DNA of 64,000 nucleotides from Opitutales bacterium (lineage in GTDB: Bacteria > Verrucomicrobiota > Verrucomicrobiia > Opitutales > Seribacteraceae), in contig JAQWWZ010000001.1 of the NCBI GenBank assembly GCA_029254745.1, positions 1-64,000 of the forward strand, given 5' to 3'. Under the pieces are notes generated by a model, which did no database searches, was not told the DNA's origin, and saw only the letters and a program-made list of their open reading frames with translations. Positions within the stretch are counted from its first letter, which is position 1. The number at the start of each line of letters is the position of its first letter. Both the position numbers and the translations under genes were made by a program. This document shows, one piece after another, positions 55,502 through 64,000 of this stretch.

Positions 55502-56323
55502 ATGAAAATTCTTGTACTTGGTGACATTGTCGGCCGCCCCGGTCGTAAATTTCTTACCGATTTTCTTGCTGACTACCGAAGAAAAGAAAAGATCGATTTC
55601 TGTATCGCTAATGGGGAAAATGCGGCCGGAGGTGCAGGTATAACCGCTAAAACAGCGCGTGAAATTATGAAGGCTGGCGTCGATGCCATTACTCTTGGAG
55701 ATCATGTCTGGGATCAAAAAAATTTTAATAATGAGATCGATGACTTGGATTTCGTTTGCAGACCCGCCAACTTACCAGATTCAAACCCAGGAAGCCATTA
55801 TCTTATTTCTGATGCTGGTGGTATAAAGGTCGCTGTATTCACTGTCCTTGGTCGTACTTTTATGGGCCCAAAGGTATCCTGCCCCTTTGTTACTGCTCAG
55901 AGTTTATCGAATAAATTAGGTCAAAAGGCAGATGTGATCATTTGTGAAATCCATGCTGAGACCACATCAGAAAAAGAATCCATGGGCTGGCATTTAGACG
56001 GCCAGGTTAGTCTTGTTTTTGGCACCCATACACATGTTCCTACTGCGGACGGCCGTTTACTTCCCAACGGTTCCGCATACCAGACAGATCTTGGTATGAC
56101 CGGGCCCCGGGAGTCCGTGCTTGGAAGGGAAATTGATGCCTGCCTAGGCCGTTTTTTGGATGGTATGCCCCGGCGTTGTCCGGTTGCGGAAGGGGATGTA
56201 GGCATGCAGGGCTGTGTTATAGCATTTGATGATGCCAATTACCGACTACCAAAGTCTATCACTCGCATTGAGTTGCGAGCAGATGAACTTGACCAAGGTT
56301 TAGTTTCGACGTCCGCCGAGTAA
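55502..56323 (+). CDS. ymdB: YmdB-like metallophosphoesterase (TIGR00282 family)
   Basis: 273 residues, a calcineurin-like phosphodiesterase with dinuclear metal site: GDIVGRPGRK at the start, ANGENAAGG, TLGDHVWDQ, CEIHAETTSEK, GTHTHVPTADGRLLPNG and TDLGMTGPRESVLG. Characterised relatives hydrolyse 2',3'-cyclic nucleotides or cAMP. Length is normal. It overlaps the convergent zinc peptidase gene by 24 bases. Confidence 0.95.
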   Translation: MKILVLGDIVGRPGRKFLTDFLADYRRKEKIDFCIANGENAAGGAGITAKTAREIMKAGVDAITLGDHVWDQKNFNNEIDDLDFVCRPANLPDSNPGSHYLISDAGGIKVAVFTVLGRTFMGPKVSCPFVTAQSLSNKLGQKADVIICEIHAETTSEKESMGWHLDGQVSLVFGTHTHVPTADGRLLPNGSAYQTDLGMTGPRESVLGREIDACLGRFLDGMPRRCPVAEGDVGMQGCVIAFDDANYRLPKSITRIELRADELDQGLVSTSAE

Positions 56324-57010
56324 TCCTAGCCGAAAGGCATAATAAAGAAGCATGAGTAGGGAACTGGCAAATGCCGCAACATAGGTCATGGCCGCGGCGT
56401 TCAATACCTTTCTTGCTCCTTCAAGCTCTTTATCCACCACATAATTTCCTTTTTGCAAGCAAGTAAGGGCTCGTTTGCTTGCATCAAATTCAACGGGCAG
56501 AGTAACGAGTGTAAAAACAGTAGTGCACCCAAATAATAAAACCCCTAGCCAGGAAAGTGATGCCCCGGTTGCGGTTTGAGCTCCACCCATAAAAAGAGCA
56601 ATCATGATCACAATCATGGAAAGTCCGCTCCCTAAATTTGCCACCGGTACCCAAGCTGAGCGAAAAGATAAAAGGGCATATGATGTAGCGTGCTGAATGG
56701 CATGGCCAACTTCGTGCGCAGCTACACCAAAGGCGGCCATTGAGTTGCGGTCATGAACATCAGCACTCAGCCGTAGAGTTTTACTGGTCGGGTCATAGTG
56801 GTCGCTCAGTTTCCCACCTACACGCTCCACACGCACATCGTGGATATTATTATCAGCTAATATTCTTTTGGCGACCTCTGCACCCGTGAGGCGAGAGCGA
56901 GTGGTGAATTGGCTGTATTTTTTAAAACGGCCCTTGGTGATACTGGATGCATAGAGGCTGAAGCCCATGCCTATCATGATAACAAGAAGGAATAGTGGAT
57001 CGAAAAACAT
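56300..57010 (-). CDS. Membrane zinc metallopeptidase (YugP-like, Zn_peptidase_2)
   Basis: 236 residues. One helix at the N-terminus, then a cytosolic or periplasmic part with AAHEVGHAIQ (HExxH zinc site), and three more helices at about 120-230, with PVEFDASKRAL carrying the third zinc ligand. The protein fits the YugP family of membrane peptidases of unknown substrate. The reading is complete and length is normal. Confidence 0.92.
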   Translation of the reverse strand: MFFDPLFLLVIMIGMGFSLYASSITKGRFKKYSQFTTRSRLTGAEVAKRILADNNIHDVRVERVGGKLSDHYDPTSKTLRLSADVHDRNSMAAFGVAAHEVGHAIQHATSYALLSFRSAWVPVANLGSGLSMIVIMIALFMGGAQTATGASLSWLGVLLFGCTTVFTLVTLPVEFDASKRALTCLQKGNYVVDKELEGARKVLNAAAMTYVAAFASSLLMLLYYAFRLGLLGGRRN

Positions 57011-57074
57011 AATAATTTATAATTAGTATCGTACCTCAAAATTAGATTTGCTCAAAATAATTATTATATTTCTA

Positions 57075-57097
57075 GCATTTATCTGATGAGAATGCTT
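57075..57097. promoter_or_regulatory. Inverted repeat upstream of the fucose genes
   Basis: AGCATT and AATGCT are perfect arms separated by 11 bases, 85 bases before the kinase start and 65 bases before the divergent peptidase start. It could be an operator or a weak hairpin; no T run of terminator type follows directly. The assignment is speculative. Confidence 0.25.
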
Positions 57098-57181
57098 TCT
57101 TCTTTCTTTGTTTTACATTTATGTTGAAGTTGGCATGATCAGAGTGGTTTTCTAAACGCTCTCTACCTGTATTTTTGCCAG

Positions 57182-58672
57182 ATGAATTCAAAAAAAACAT
57201 ACATTGCTGTTGATCTAGGTGCGGAAAGCGGTCGAGTCCTGGCTGTAAATTTTGATGGCCATACTTTATCGCTTCAAGTCATTCATTCGTTTCCTAATGG
57301 ACCCGTTGTGTTAAATGGATCCATTCATTGGAATGTTGTAGGCTTGTACAATGAAATACTAATTGGTTTAGCCATGGCTCAAGCCGAGTATGGGAAAAGC
57401 CTTCAATCAATCGGTGTTGATAGCTGGGGGCTGGATTATGGACATCTTGATATCCATGGGCATCTATTAGGAATGCCATATCATTACAGAGATGAGCGAA
57501 CTCTCCCGATGCTCGACTTAGTTCATCGACAAGTTGACCGGAAGGAATCTTTTGCTCGAACCGGGATACAACCCTTATTTATCAATACCCTTTTTCAATT
57601 AATGGCGGAGAAAGAATCGGGCCAGGCATGCATGGATCGCTCAGACCAGATGCTGTTTACTCCAGATCTTATAAATTTTTGGCTTACGGGAAAAAAGGGA
57701 AATGAGATAACGATGGCAAGTACCAGTCAAATGCTCAGCCAAGAATCCCGTACATGGGATCTAGAATTTTTGGAAAGCCTTGGGCTTCCTACCTGTTTTC
57801 TTGGAGAGCTCTGGGAACCAGGTCATCTTGTAGGCCCCGTACAGGGAGCAGCTAAGAATAAGATTCAATGCGATCACCTGCCAGTTTATACCGTGGGCTC
57901 TCATGATACTGCTTCAGCAGTTGCTGGTGTACCCGCGGTTGGAGAATCAGATTTTGCCTACCTCAGTTCAGGTACCTGGAGTTTAATGGGAGTGGAAAAT
58001 GATAAGGCATTGTGTGATCCGATCAGCGAAAAGCTTGGGTTTACCAATGAGTTTGGAATCAGTGGAGATATTCGGTACCTCAAAAATATAAGTGGACTAT
58101 GGATCGTACAAGAATGTCGTCGCCATTGGAAAAGTATGGGCGAAGATTTCAACTATACTCAGCTAACTCATATGGCTAAGGAAGCAACCCCATTTGCCTC
58201 CATCATTGATGTGGATGATCCCATTTTTTCTTCCATGGGAGATATGCCATCCAAAATCGGTATGAAGTGCCAAGAAAGTAGACAAGCACCTCCATCGACT
58301 AAAAATGAAACCGTCCGGATCGCTCTTGAGGGATTAGCTTTGAAATATCGAGAAGTCCTAGAAAATTTGCGAAGCCAGACAGGCAAATCTTTACAAACTC
58401 TTCACATTGTTGGAGGTGGAACCAAGAATGAATTACTTAACCAAATGACCGCCGACTCTACAGGATGTGAAGTGGTTGCAGGGCCTGTAGAGGCAACATC
58501 TGTCGGTAATGTTTTAGTTCAAATGATGGCTGCGGGGGAAATTTCATCCCTTGCCCAGGGTAGGGAGATTGTAGGCAATTCTTTCGAGCCTCAAAGGTAT
58601 GAACCTAATCCCTCCGATGAGTGGGATCAAGCATACGGTAAAATGCGCGGTCTCGCCGTCCTCAGATCTTAA
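57182..58672 (+). CDS. FGGY-family sugar kinase, RhaB-type, probable L-fuculokinase
   Basis: 496 residues. The N-terminal VDLGAESGRVLAV is the phosphate-binding motif in its rhamnulokinase form; SIGVDSWGLDYG, YHYRDERT, GSHDTASAVAGVP, LSSGTWSLMGVE, LHIVGGGTKNELLNQMTAD and ATSVGNVLVQ follow in family order. By sequence it is rhamnulokinase-like. By context, 3 bases before L-fucose isomerase, it more likely phosphorylates L-fuculose. No aldolase is seen downstream. Confidence 0.88.
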   Translation: MNSKKTYIAVDLGAESGRVLAVNFDGHTLSLQVIHSFPNGPVVLNGSIHWNVVGLYNEILIGLAMAQAEYGKSLQSIGVDSWGLDYGHLDIHGHLLGMPYHYRDERTLPMLDLVHRQVDRKESFARTGIQPLFINTLFQLMAEKESGQACMDRSDQMLFTPDLINFWLTGKKGNEITMASTSQMLSQESRTWDLEFLESLGLPTCFLGELWEPGHLVGPVQGAAKNKIQCDHLPVYTVGSHDTASAVAGVPAVGESDFAYLSSGTWSLMGVENDKALCDPISEKLGFTNEFGISGDIRYLKNISGLWIVQECRRHWKSMGEDFNYTQLTHMAKEATPFASIIDVDDPIFSSMGDMPSKIGMKCQESRQAPPSTKNETVRIALEGLALKYREVLENLRSQTGKSLQTLHIVGGGTKNELLNQMTADSTGCEVVAGPVEATSVGNVLVQMMAAGEISSLAQGREIVGNSFEPQRYEPNPSDEWDQAYGKMRGLAVLRS

Positions 58673-58675
58673 TTT

Positions 58676-60472
58676 ATGAAATCACAAGCCATTTGGAAAA
58701 ACTTACCTAAAATAGGGATTCGCCCCACCATTGATGGGCGTTTAGGGGGAGTCCGGGAGTCTCTGGAAGAGCAAACGATGAACCAAGCAAAGAAGGTAGC
58801 TTCCTTAATTCAGGAAACCCTAACATACCCCCATGGTGAGCCCGTGCAGTGTGTGATTTCCGATTCATGCATTGGTGGAGTGGCAGAAGCCGCCCAGACC
58901 GCAGATCAATTTTCCCGTGAAGGGGTGGGTGTTTCGCTCACCGTGACCCCTTGCTGGTGTTATGGGTCTGAAACTATGGATATGGATCCACTCATGCCAA
59001 AAGCAATTTGGGGATTCAATGGAACGGAAAGGCCAGGTGCGGTTTACTTAGCCGCGGCTTCCGCTGCTCATGCCCAAAAAGGAATTCCAGCATATAAAAT
59101 ATATGGAGAGGATGTACAGGACTCATCCGATGATTCCATTCCCGAAGATGTGCAGGAGAAAATCTTCCGCTTTATCCGTACTGGGCTTGCAGTTTCGATA
59201 ATACGAGGAAAATCCTACCTTTCCATGGGAGGCACATCTATGGGTATTGTAGGCTCTACGGTAGACCCAGCTTTTTTTGAATCCTACTTAGGTATGCGGG
59301 TTGAATTTACCGATATGTCCGAATTTTCCCGGCGTTTGAATGCGGACCTTTTTGATCAAGAAGAATATAAACGGGCAAAAGATTATGTAAAAACTAACTT
59401 TATTGAGGGAGCTGATTACAACGCAGAAGGCAAGCAAAGGACCCGGTCTCAATTAGACCAAGAATGGGAGACCTCTATAAAAATGTGCCTGATCGCCCGT
59501 GACCTTATGGTCGGTAACCCTAGGTTGGCAGAAAAAGGGTGGGGGGAAGAAGCACAAGGACATCACGCGATTGCCGCAGGTTTCCAGGGGCAGAGGCAAT
59601 GGACTGATCATATGCCCAATGGTGATTTTATGGAAGCCGTCCTCAATTCCAGTTGGGATTGGAACGGAAAACGACCACCTTATGTACTTGCCACTGAAAA
59701 TGATGCCCTGAATGGCGTCTGTATGTTGTTTGGTCAGTTGCTCACCCACTCAGCTCAAGTATTTGCAGACCTCCGCACATATTGGAGCCCCAAGGCAGTC
59801 GAGCGTGTCAGTGGGAAAAAGCTGACAGGTCTTGCTGCGCATGGAATTCTTCATTTGATCAATTCCGGACCCGCTGCTTTGGATGGCACTGGAGAACAGT
59901 GTGATTCTCAAGGCAGCCCGACGATGAAACCTTATTGGCAAATCACTGATGATGAAGTTGCAGCCTGTAATCAATCCACGAGCTGGCATCCTTCCATTTC
60001 AGAATACTTTCCGGGGGGTGGTTGGTCTACCCGCTATAAAACAAAAGGAGGTATGCCTGTCACAATGACCCGTTTAAATATTGTAAAAGGCCTTGGTCCC
60101 GCCCTGCAACTTGCCGAGGGATACACCGTTGAGCTTGATCAAGATGTGCATGATGCTTTGGACCAGCGCACCAACCCAACCTGGCCAACTACATGGTTTG
60201 CTCCTCGCCTTACCGGGAAAGGAGCTTTTGTAAGTGTTTATTCTGTTATGGACGCCTGGGGCTCCAACCATTGCGTGATGACCCCGGGGCATGTGGGAGC
60301 TGACTTTGTAACTTTAGCTGCCAATCTTCGCATACCTGTCTACATGCATAACTTGGAAGGCGAACAAATATTTCGCCCATCTTCGTGGACTGCCTTTGGA
60401 ACTGCCGACCAGGAAGGAGCTGATTTTAGAGCGTGTGAGAAACTCGGACCTCTTTACACAACTTACAAGTAA
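58676..60472 (+). CDS. fucI: L-fucose isomerase
   Basis: 598 residues, normal length. It converts L-fucose to L-fuculose with manganese. Active-site residues are Glu341 (ATENDALNG) and Asp365 (FADLRTYW); the third metal ligand His is in the [11 protein letters not shown] region. Conserved N-terminal text is [10 protein letters not shown] and the middle [18 protein letters not shown]. It is translated right after the kinase (3 bases apart), which marks the pair as an operon for L-fucose, a main sugar of brown-algal fucoidan and of mucins. Confidence 0.96.
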   Translation: MKSQAIWKNLPKIGIRPTIDGRLGGVRESLEEQTMNQAKKVASLIQETLTYPHGEPVQCVISDSCIGGVAEAAQTADQFSREGVGVSLTVTPCWCYGSETMDMDPLMPKAIWGFNGTERPGAVYLAAASAAHAQKGIPAYKIYGEDVQDSSDDSIPEDVQEKIFRFIRTGLAVSIIRGKSYLSMGGTSMGIVGSTVDPAFFESYLGMRVEFTDMSEFSRRLNADLFDQEEYKRAKDYVKTNFIEGADYNAEGKQRTRSQLDQEWETSIKMCLIARDLMVGNPRLAEKGWGEEAQGHHAIAAGFQGQRQWTDHMPNGDFMEAVLNSSWDWNGKRPPYVLATENDALNGVCMLFGQLLTHSAQVFADLRTYWSPKAVERVSGKKLTGLAAHGILHLINSGPAALDGTGEQCDSQGSPTMKPYWQITDDEVAACNQSTSWHPSISEYFPGGGWSTRYKTKGGMPVTMTRLNIVKGLGPALQLAEGYTVELDQDVHDALDQRTNPTWPTTWFAPRLTGKGAFVSVYSVMDAWGSNHCVMTPGHVGADFVTLAANLRIPVYMHNLEGEQIFRPSSWTAFGTADQEGADFRACEKLGPLYTTYK

Positions 60473-60485
60473 ATACCGGATTTGG

Positions 60486-60932
60486 CTACTTTTTGCGCTC
60501 GTATTCCTCGTGCAGTTTGAGGATAGCCTCTTTCAATGACTTAGCCGCTTCTGCTTCCACGCTTTGCTTTGTTTTCATCGCACTTACCAGTACTTCATGA
60601 GAAGCAACCAACAATTTATTGTAATGAGGGGCGCTGGATTTAATTCTCTGAATCAAAAAGTATTCCGCCACTATCTTTTGAATGTTCGAGGCATGAGACT
60701 CCTTCGTCGCCACCCAACGAGTTAATTGATTTTGGGATTGAGCATCATTTTTGACACTCAACTGATGGATAAGTTTTGATGCTTTATCTATGGTTTTATG
60801 ATCCTCTAGCATTTGTTCAAAACGCAACTGGTCGGTGTACACTCCACAAGGTACTTGGCAGTGGCCTAAAGCCTGCGAGGTTGAGAAAGAATAAAAGATA
60901 GAACTAATAAGAAGGAGAGTTTCAAGTTTCAT
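60486..60932 (-). CDS. sodN: Exported nickel superoxide dismutase
   Basis: 148 residues from ATG 60930-60932; the frame is open 20 codons further. A Sec-type signal peptide (hydrophobic core at residues 5-18, end QALG) is followed directly by HCQVPCGVY, the nickel hook. After cleavage at Gly23-His24 the mature N-terminus would be His1-Cys2-x-x-x-Cys6, exactly the nickel ligands, with Tyr9 in place. The mature protein of 125 residues is four helices, near the 117 of Streptomyces SodN. In the classic system a propeptide is removed by SodX; none is needed or seen here. It removes superoxide, here in the periplasm by inference. It is convergent with fucI. Confidence 0.9.
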   Translation of the reverse strand: MKLETLLLISSIFYSFSTSQALGHCQVPCGVYTDQLRFEQMLEDHKTIDKASKLIHQLSVKNDAQSQNQLTRWVATKESHASNIQKIVAEYFLIQRIKSSAPHYNKLLVASHEVLVSAMKTKQSVEAEAAKSLKEAILKLHEEYERKK

Positions 60933-61040
60933 AAATGTAAGAGTTGTTGATAAAATATAATTACACTCAAAATATGTTGGTGAGAAAGCCAAGTCAAACC
61001 GATCAGAAATCCTGTATAATTTTTATACAAGTATTTTATT

Positions 61041-61217
61041 ATGACCATCACACGTGTTTTTTTCTGGAATGTAATTGATCGCCAAAAGATAAAAATACTC
61101 GGATTCTCTTATTACGAAGGGGATACCTTATATGCTTCACTTGTTTTGAGGTCCTTCAATCCCGGGCACACCACCATCATTCTTACACTATTTTACTACC
61201 CCATGGTTGTGGTATAA
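61041..61217 (+). CDS. Possible small protein, doubtful
   Basis: 58 codons starting with ATG: MTITRVFFWNVIDRQK, then SYYEGDTLYASLVLRSF and a hydrophobic end (TTIILTLFYYPMVVV). There is no ribosome site and no neighbour in the same direction. It may be chance or a remnant. Confidence 0.2.
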   Translation: MTITRVFFWNVIDRQKIKILGFSYYEGDTLYASLVLRSFNPGHTTIILTLFYYPMVVV

Positions 61218-61461
61218 AAAAGTCTGGTTATTTACTTTAAGGCCAAAAATTACTTCAACTGCGAGAATTTACTGTTTAGATCAAACCAAAAGGGGAGAGT
61301 TATGTGAATCCGCTTACAAACCGGCATTGATGGTTTTTATTAACTGTTGCATGCGAGATGAATCAGATTTCATTTAAGTAAGTTCAATCTTTAATTCAAA
61401 CAAGCAGCACCAGTCAGATGTATATGGAAAGTTCTATTGTTTTACCCTTCAATAAAATCCT

Positions 61462-61490
61462 TTGTCATTGCGAAATGATAAGAATAATAC
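61462..61490 (+). promoter_or_regulatory. Possible promoter of tRNA-Arg
   Basis: TTGTCA (61462-61467) and TAATAC (61485-61490) are separated by 17 bases, and the mature tRNA starts 58 bases later. The -35 box is a good match and the -10 box is weak. Confidence 0.3.
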
Positions 61491-61547
61491 AAAATGAATA
61501 AATCGTCCGAGTTAAATCAAAAAGTTTTCTCGAATGTTTCAATATTA

Positions 61548-61624
61548 GCGGGAGTAGCTCAGTTGGATAGAGCATCGGTCTTCTAAACCGGTGGTCGTGG
61601 GTTCGAATCCCACCTCCCGCGCCA
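61548..61624 (+). tRNA. tRNA-Arg (TCT)
   Basis: Full cloverleaf: acceptor GCGGGAG/CTCCCGC, D arm GCTC/GAGC, anticodon stem TCGGT/ACCGG with loop CTTCTAA (anticodon TCT), variable loop TGGTC, T arm GTGGG/CCCAC with TTCGAAT, discriminator G and encoded CCA. Confidence 0.97.
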
Positions 61625-61879
61625 TTTTGAACTAAGTGAATAGTTTTGAATGGAGCAGAAGAAGGTTTAATTTAGCAGTTTATAAATTATATTTTAAGAT
61701 GAATAATGTTGAATAATTTGACATTTTTTAATGATAAACTGACAGCAAGTAGACCATGAAGTCATGATATTTCTAAAAAGACTTCTCAGCTTTGACATTA
61801 TTTAGTCAGTTATAAAAAATGATTCCTTAATGCAGGTAAAAAATCTTTGCTTCAAAAGTGTAGTCAGATTTATTTTTGA

Positions 61880-62200
61880 AAGTGGCTGGAATCGAACGAA
61901 TGATGGCGGGCTCTGACTTTTGAAAACAAAGAGTAAACAACCACCGACTTTGTCGGGGTGCCTGCGGCAGAACCAACCACCTACATTGGTGCTTGCCGCC
62001 CTAGGGCACCCACTGCTTTGCAGCACGGTCGCTATGCTCTCTGTTCTCTCGTTCCACTCGGTTGTCGGGGCGAGCGGCCTATTCGTTATTTAAAATTCAC
62101 GATTTCGCCACCTGCAGCAGACCGCTGACCTCCTGGCGGATAAAAAAATCCTTTTTTTCATAAACTTCCGATTTGGGTCGGAATCAGACTTTTGAGGGAG
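61880..62200. other. Structured G+C-rich non-coding patch downstream of tRNA-Arg
   Basis: The gap 61625-62352 has no convincing gene, but this part is richer in G and C than its flanks and is full of hairpins. CCGAC-TTT-GTCGG is near 61944. A nested stem has arms 61956-61962/62005-62011, 61964-61969/61994-61999 and 61972-61976/61986-61990. CTGC-TTT-GCAG is near 62013. A stem CGCCA/TGGCG (62106-62110/62134-62138) encloses CAGC/GCTG, and GGAT-A6-ATCC is followed by T7 at 62152-62158, like a terminator. On the minus strand near 61880-61932 the sequence resembles the 3' half of a degraded tRNA (TTCGATTCC). It may be a dispersed repeat, a small RNA gene or debris of an integrated element. Confidence 0.4.
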
Positions 62201-62352
62201 GTGTAACTGCCGTACTGCCCAGGCGCGAGGTACCGGGTGTTCGACGACTTACTTTAAGCTTCAATTATATTGCTCCCATTAAAGATGAGATTTTAGGGTG
62301 GTAAGAAAGAGCTGCTAAGAAATAAGTCCGACATTTAATCGTTGATCAATTA

Positions 62353-63471
62353 GTGAAATACAAGATTGTTGAAAACTTGACTGAATCACCCACACCCATT
62401 TCTACCTCGACACCTACGACGGCTTGCTTGATTCGTATTTCGAAAAACTTTGAACATTTTGCAGATGATATCATCTCCGATCTTGATGCTTCTCTGACAA
62501 AACGATTAGGGCAGGAATACTTTCTGTTAAAATGTGAAGATCCGAGTAAAATCCGAAGTTCAGACGCGACTCGTTACATTAGGTGGAATCTCGCGATGGA
62601 CCATGCCTGGCCCTGTCGGCCGGAAAAAATGAAAGATTTTGTAGAGAAAGGAGCCAGAGCCCTTTTTCAGAAGTTCGGTGGATGTAATTTACAGGGCATT
62701 TTCATAGGGATTTTAGATGCCAGTTCGACTCACAACCCTTACAAGTCTATGGCGTCTAATCTTCGAGGACGCACGCTGCAGTTATTCGCCCACGAACTGG
62801 GGGCATTTAAAGATGTTGAAGGACAGAACCCAAAAGCTCAAAGTCTCTTCTGTTTAGTCGGGAAGGAAGGGCTTTATTGTGGAGTGCATAGTCCTTTGCA
62901 GGCAAATGGTTTTTATCCTGGAGGAACAAAATTTATCAGCCAAAAAGCACCTCATACCATTAGTCGTGCTGGAGCGAAAATAGCGGAGGCATTGCATTAC
63001 CTGAAGCTGCACCAACCACTACCAGCTACGGGAAGTCATTGGTTAGAATTGGGAGCTTGTCCGGGTGGGATGACTTCTGAACTGCTTGAGCGAGGGTATC
63101 AAGTAACAGCAATTGATCGAGCGCCTCTGGATGAGCGCCTCAAGGGTCGTAGGGGCCTGAGTTTTAAGAAGGGGGATGTGGCACGCTATAACCCTGTTCC
63201 GCAAGCCCAGTTTGATTGTCTGCTCTGTGATATGAATGGCGATGTGGAAGTTTCACTGAAGCAAGTGGTCCGATTATCTGAAAGCTTGATACCAGGAGGT
63301 CTTATTTTATTTACTTTAAAAACTCCTGGCGTCACCACTTTTAAGGAATGTAATTCCCTCTATCACCGAGCGATTGAAAGGGCAAAGGCCGGTGGTCTGA
63401 AGCAAATTGCATGCACTCACCTGACTTATAACCGACATGAGTTTACGCTTTTTCTAAAGAAAACTCATTGA
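62353..63471 (+). CDS. RlmM-like 23S rRNA 2'-O-ribose methyltransferase
   Basis: 372 residues, GTG start. The N-terminal 200 residues contain a THUMP-like region. The FtsJ-type Rossmann domain starts at about 225: WLELGACPGGMTSELLERGYQVTAIDRAPL (in part) for S-adenosylmethionine, FDCLLCDMNGDVEVS with the catalytic Asp, GGLILFTLKTP with a Lys, and the C-terminal NRHEFTLFLKK. This layout fits RlmM (cytidine 2498 of 23S rRNA in E. coli). Overall similarity is moderate, so specificity is inferred. Confidence 0.85.
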   Translation: MKYKIVENLTESPTPISTSTPTTACLIRISKNFEHFADDIISDLDASLTKRLGQEYFLLKCEDPSKIRSSDATRYIRWNLAMDHAWPCRPEKMKDFVEKGARALFQKFGGCNLQGIFIGILDASSTHNPYKSMASNLRGRTLQLFAHELGAFKDVEGQNPKAQSLFCLVGKEGLYCGVHSPLQANGFYPGGTKFISQKAPHTISRAGAKIAEALHYLKLHQPLPATGSHWLELGACPGGMTSELLERGYQVTAIDRAPLDERLKGRRGLSFKKGDVARYNPVPQAQFDCLLCDMNGDVEVSLKQVVRLSESLIPGGLILFTLKTPGVTTFKECNSLYHRAIERAKAGGLKQIACTHLTYNRHEFTLFLKKTH

Positions 63472-63620
63472 GGCAAATCATTTAGGTTTTTCATTTCCGC
63501 AGTGGTGTAAGAATCCATTTCAGTGATTCCCGTAATAGCGATCTAGCTGAAGTTGAGTATCGGGACATAGCTTAATTTTTTTATTTGTAGAAAAGGTCAA
63601 TCGAAGACTATTAATTGTCG

Positions 63621-63830
63621 GTGAGTAATTTCAAAAGGATGCATCTTATTGCCGGAACCATGGCGATTGTTTTCCTTGTTTGGTTTACTCCAAGGTTAGT
63701 GGAGGCAATGGTGCAGAATTGGCAAGATGCATTTGGGTTAGCTGCGAGTATCGTGCTGGGAGGATATATGATCGGTTGCCTTGCTGGCTTAGTCGTGAAT
63801 TTTATTCTGATGTTTTTTCAGGAAAATTAG
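63621..63830 (+). CDS. Small two-helix membrane protein
   Basis: About 69 residues with starts possible at TTG 63615, GTG 63621 or ATG 63639. Two membrane helices (about residues 10-25 and 40-65), a basic N-terminus (FKR) and short acidic end. I recognise no family. The last 170 bases of the window after it hold nothing I can support. Confidence 0.55.
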   Translation: MSNFKRMHLIAGTMAIVFLVWFTPRLVEAMVQNWQDAFGLAASIVLGGYMIGCLAGLVVNFILMFFQEN

Positions 63831-64000
63831 TTTTGAGTAGTCATTGCACTCTATCTGGTAATCTGTAAGACCAGGAAAGTGGGTATACTATCGGTCAATA
63901 TTTTTCGGGAACCCTGTTTTCTTCAGGCAGAGGGGCGGGTGTGTTACTTGTACATTGAACTGTAATTCCTCCTCTTGCTGTCATCCTGGGGGGGGGACAA

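Larger units (their letters stand above)
60933..61547. other. Intergenic stretch before tRNA-Arg
   Basis: 615 bases of AT-rich sequence. The only plausible frame is the 58-codon one listed at 61041-61217. A promoter-like pair lies near 61462. I find no RNA family, terminator or repeat that I can support. Confidence 0.5.

Noticed and set aside
61802-62026. 74-codon minus-strand frame
   Set aside because: It runs through the hairpin-rich patch; the translated sequence is Cys/Pro/Arg-rich in a way that reflects the stems rather than a protein, and there is no ribosome site.

Overview
The window looks like a piece of a marine-type Verrucomicrobiota chromosome (Opitutae/Puniceicoccales-like; an inference from gene content, not a measured placement). 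The pointers are a fused LpxC-FabZ gene, a tryptophan-rich C-terminal module on a cadherin-like protein, a Minf_1886-type protein, an exported nickel superoxide dismutase, an L-fucose pathway and a moderately AT-rich composition. Most genes have no clear Shine-Dalgarno sequence. It is mostly housekeeping chromosome; I see no phage, insertion sequence, CRISPR array or defence island.

Layout. 1-5.9 kb: the end of a cadherin-like surface protein, a FecR-domain exported protein and a very large Na+/H+ antiporter with a cyclic-nucleotide-binding domain. 5.9 kb: tRNA-Ser. 6.1-19.8 kb: a 13-gene respiratory complex I operon in canonical order nuoB to nuoN, without nuoA, followed by tRNA-Leu. 20.0-28.2 kb is the most unusual part: a decayed gene for a small exported protein, a 1906-residue exported coiled-coil protein, and a convergent Sel1-repeat gene. 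The junction between the last two has been tandemly duplicated (443 bp), leaving two pseudogene fragments. 28.2-31 kb: small conserved genes and fructose-bisphosphate aldolase. 31-39.6 kb: a thioredoxin-like YyaL protein, MutL, a lipoprotein aldose epimerase, glycogen phosphorylase and a DUF3108 protein. 39.6-44 kb: a LysR regulator divergent from a run of PLP-binding protein, SirB1-like protein, AroE and prepilin peptidase. 44-49 kb: pyruvate carboxylase and a leucine-rich-repeat protein. 49.3-51.5 kb: lipid A genes lpxC-fabZ and lpxA. 51.5-57 kb: a DUF971 protein, an acidic protein, ribosomal protein L33, Mrp, a TolB-like propeller, a gene relic, YmdB and a zinc metallopeptidase. 57.2-60.5 kb: a RhaB-type sugar kinase with L-fucose isomerase. 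60.5-64 kb: exported NiSOD, tRNA-Arg, a structured G+C-rich non-coding patch, an RlmM-like methyltransferase and a small membrane protein.

How the genes fit together. Complex I, fructose-bisphosphate aldolase, glycogen phosphorylase, pyruvate carboxylase, the mutarotase and the fucose pair describe an aerobic, sugar-using Gram-negative heterotroph. LpxC-FabZ and LpxA place lipid A synthesis here. Many predicted products are exported or envelope-associated (cadherin-like, FecR-like, giant coiled coil, Sel1, LRR, TolB-like, DUF3108 and NiSOD proteins).

The best leads for something undescribed are the giant exported coiled-coil protein and its duplicated junction, the antiporter with an extra 115-residue loop, and the structured patch after tRNA-Arg. 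Two stop-interrupted relics, at 20.0 kb and 55.1 kb, are easy to miss because they have no usable start codon or carry in-frame stops.
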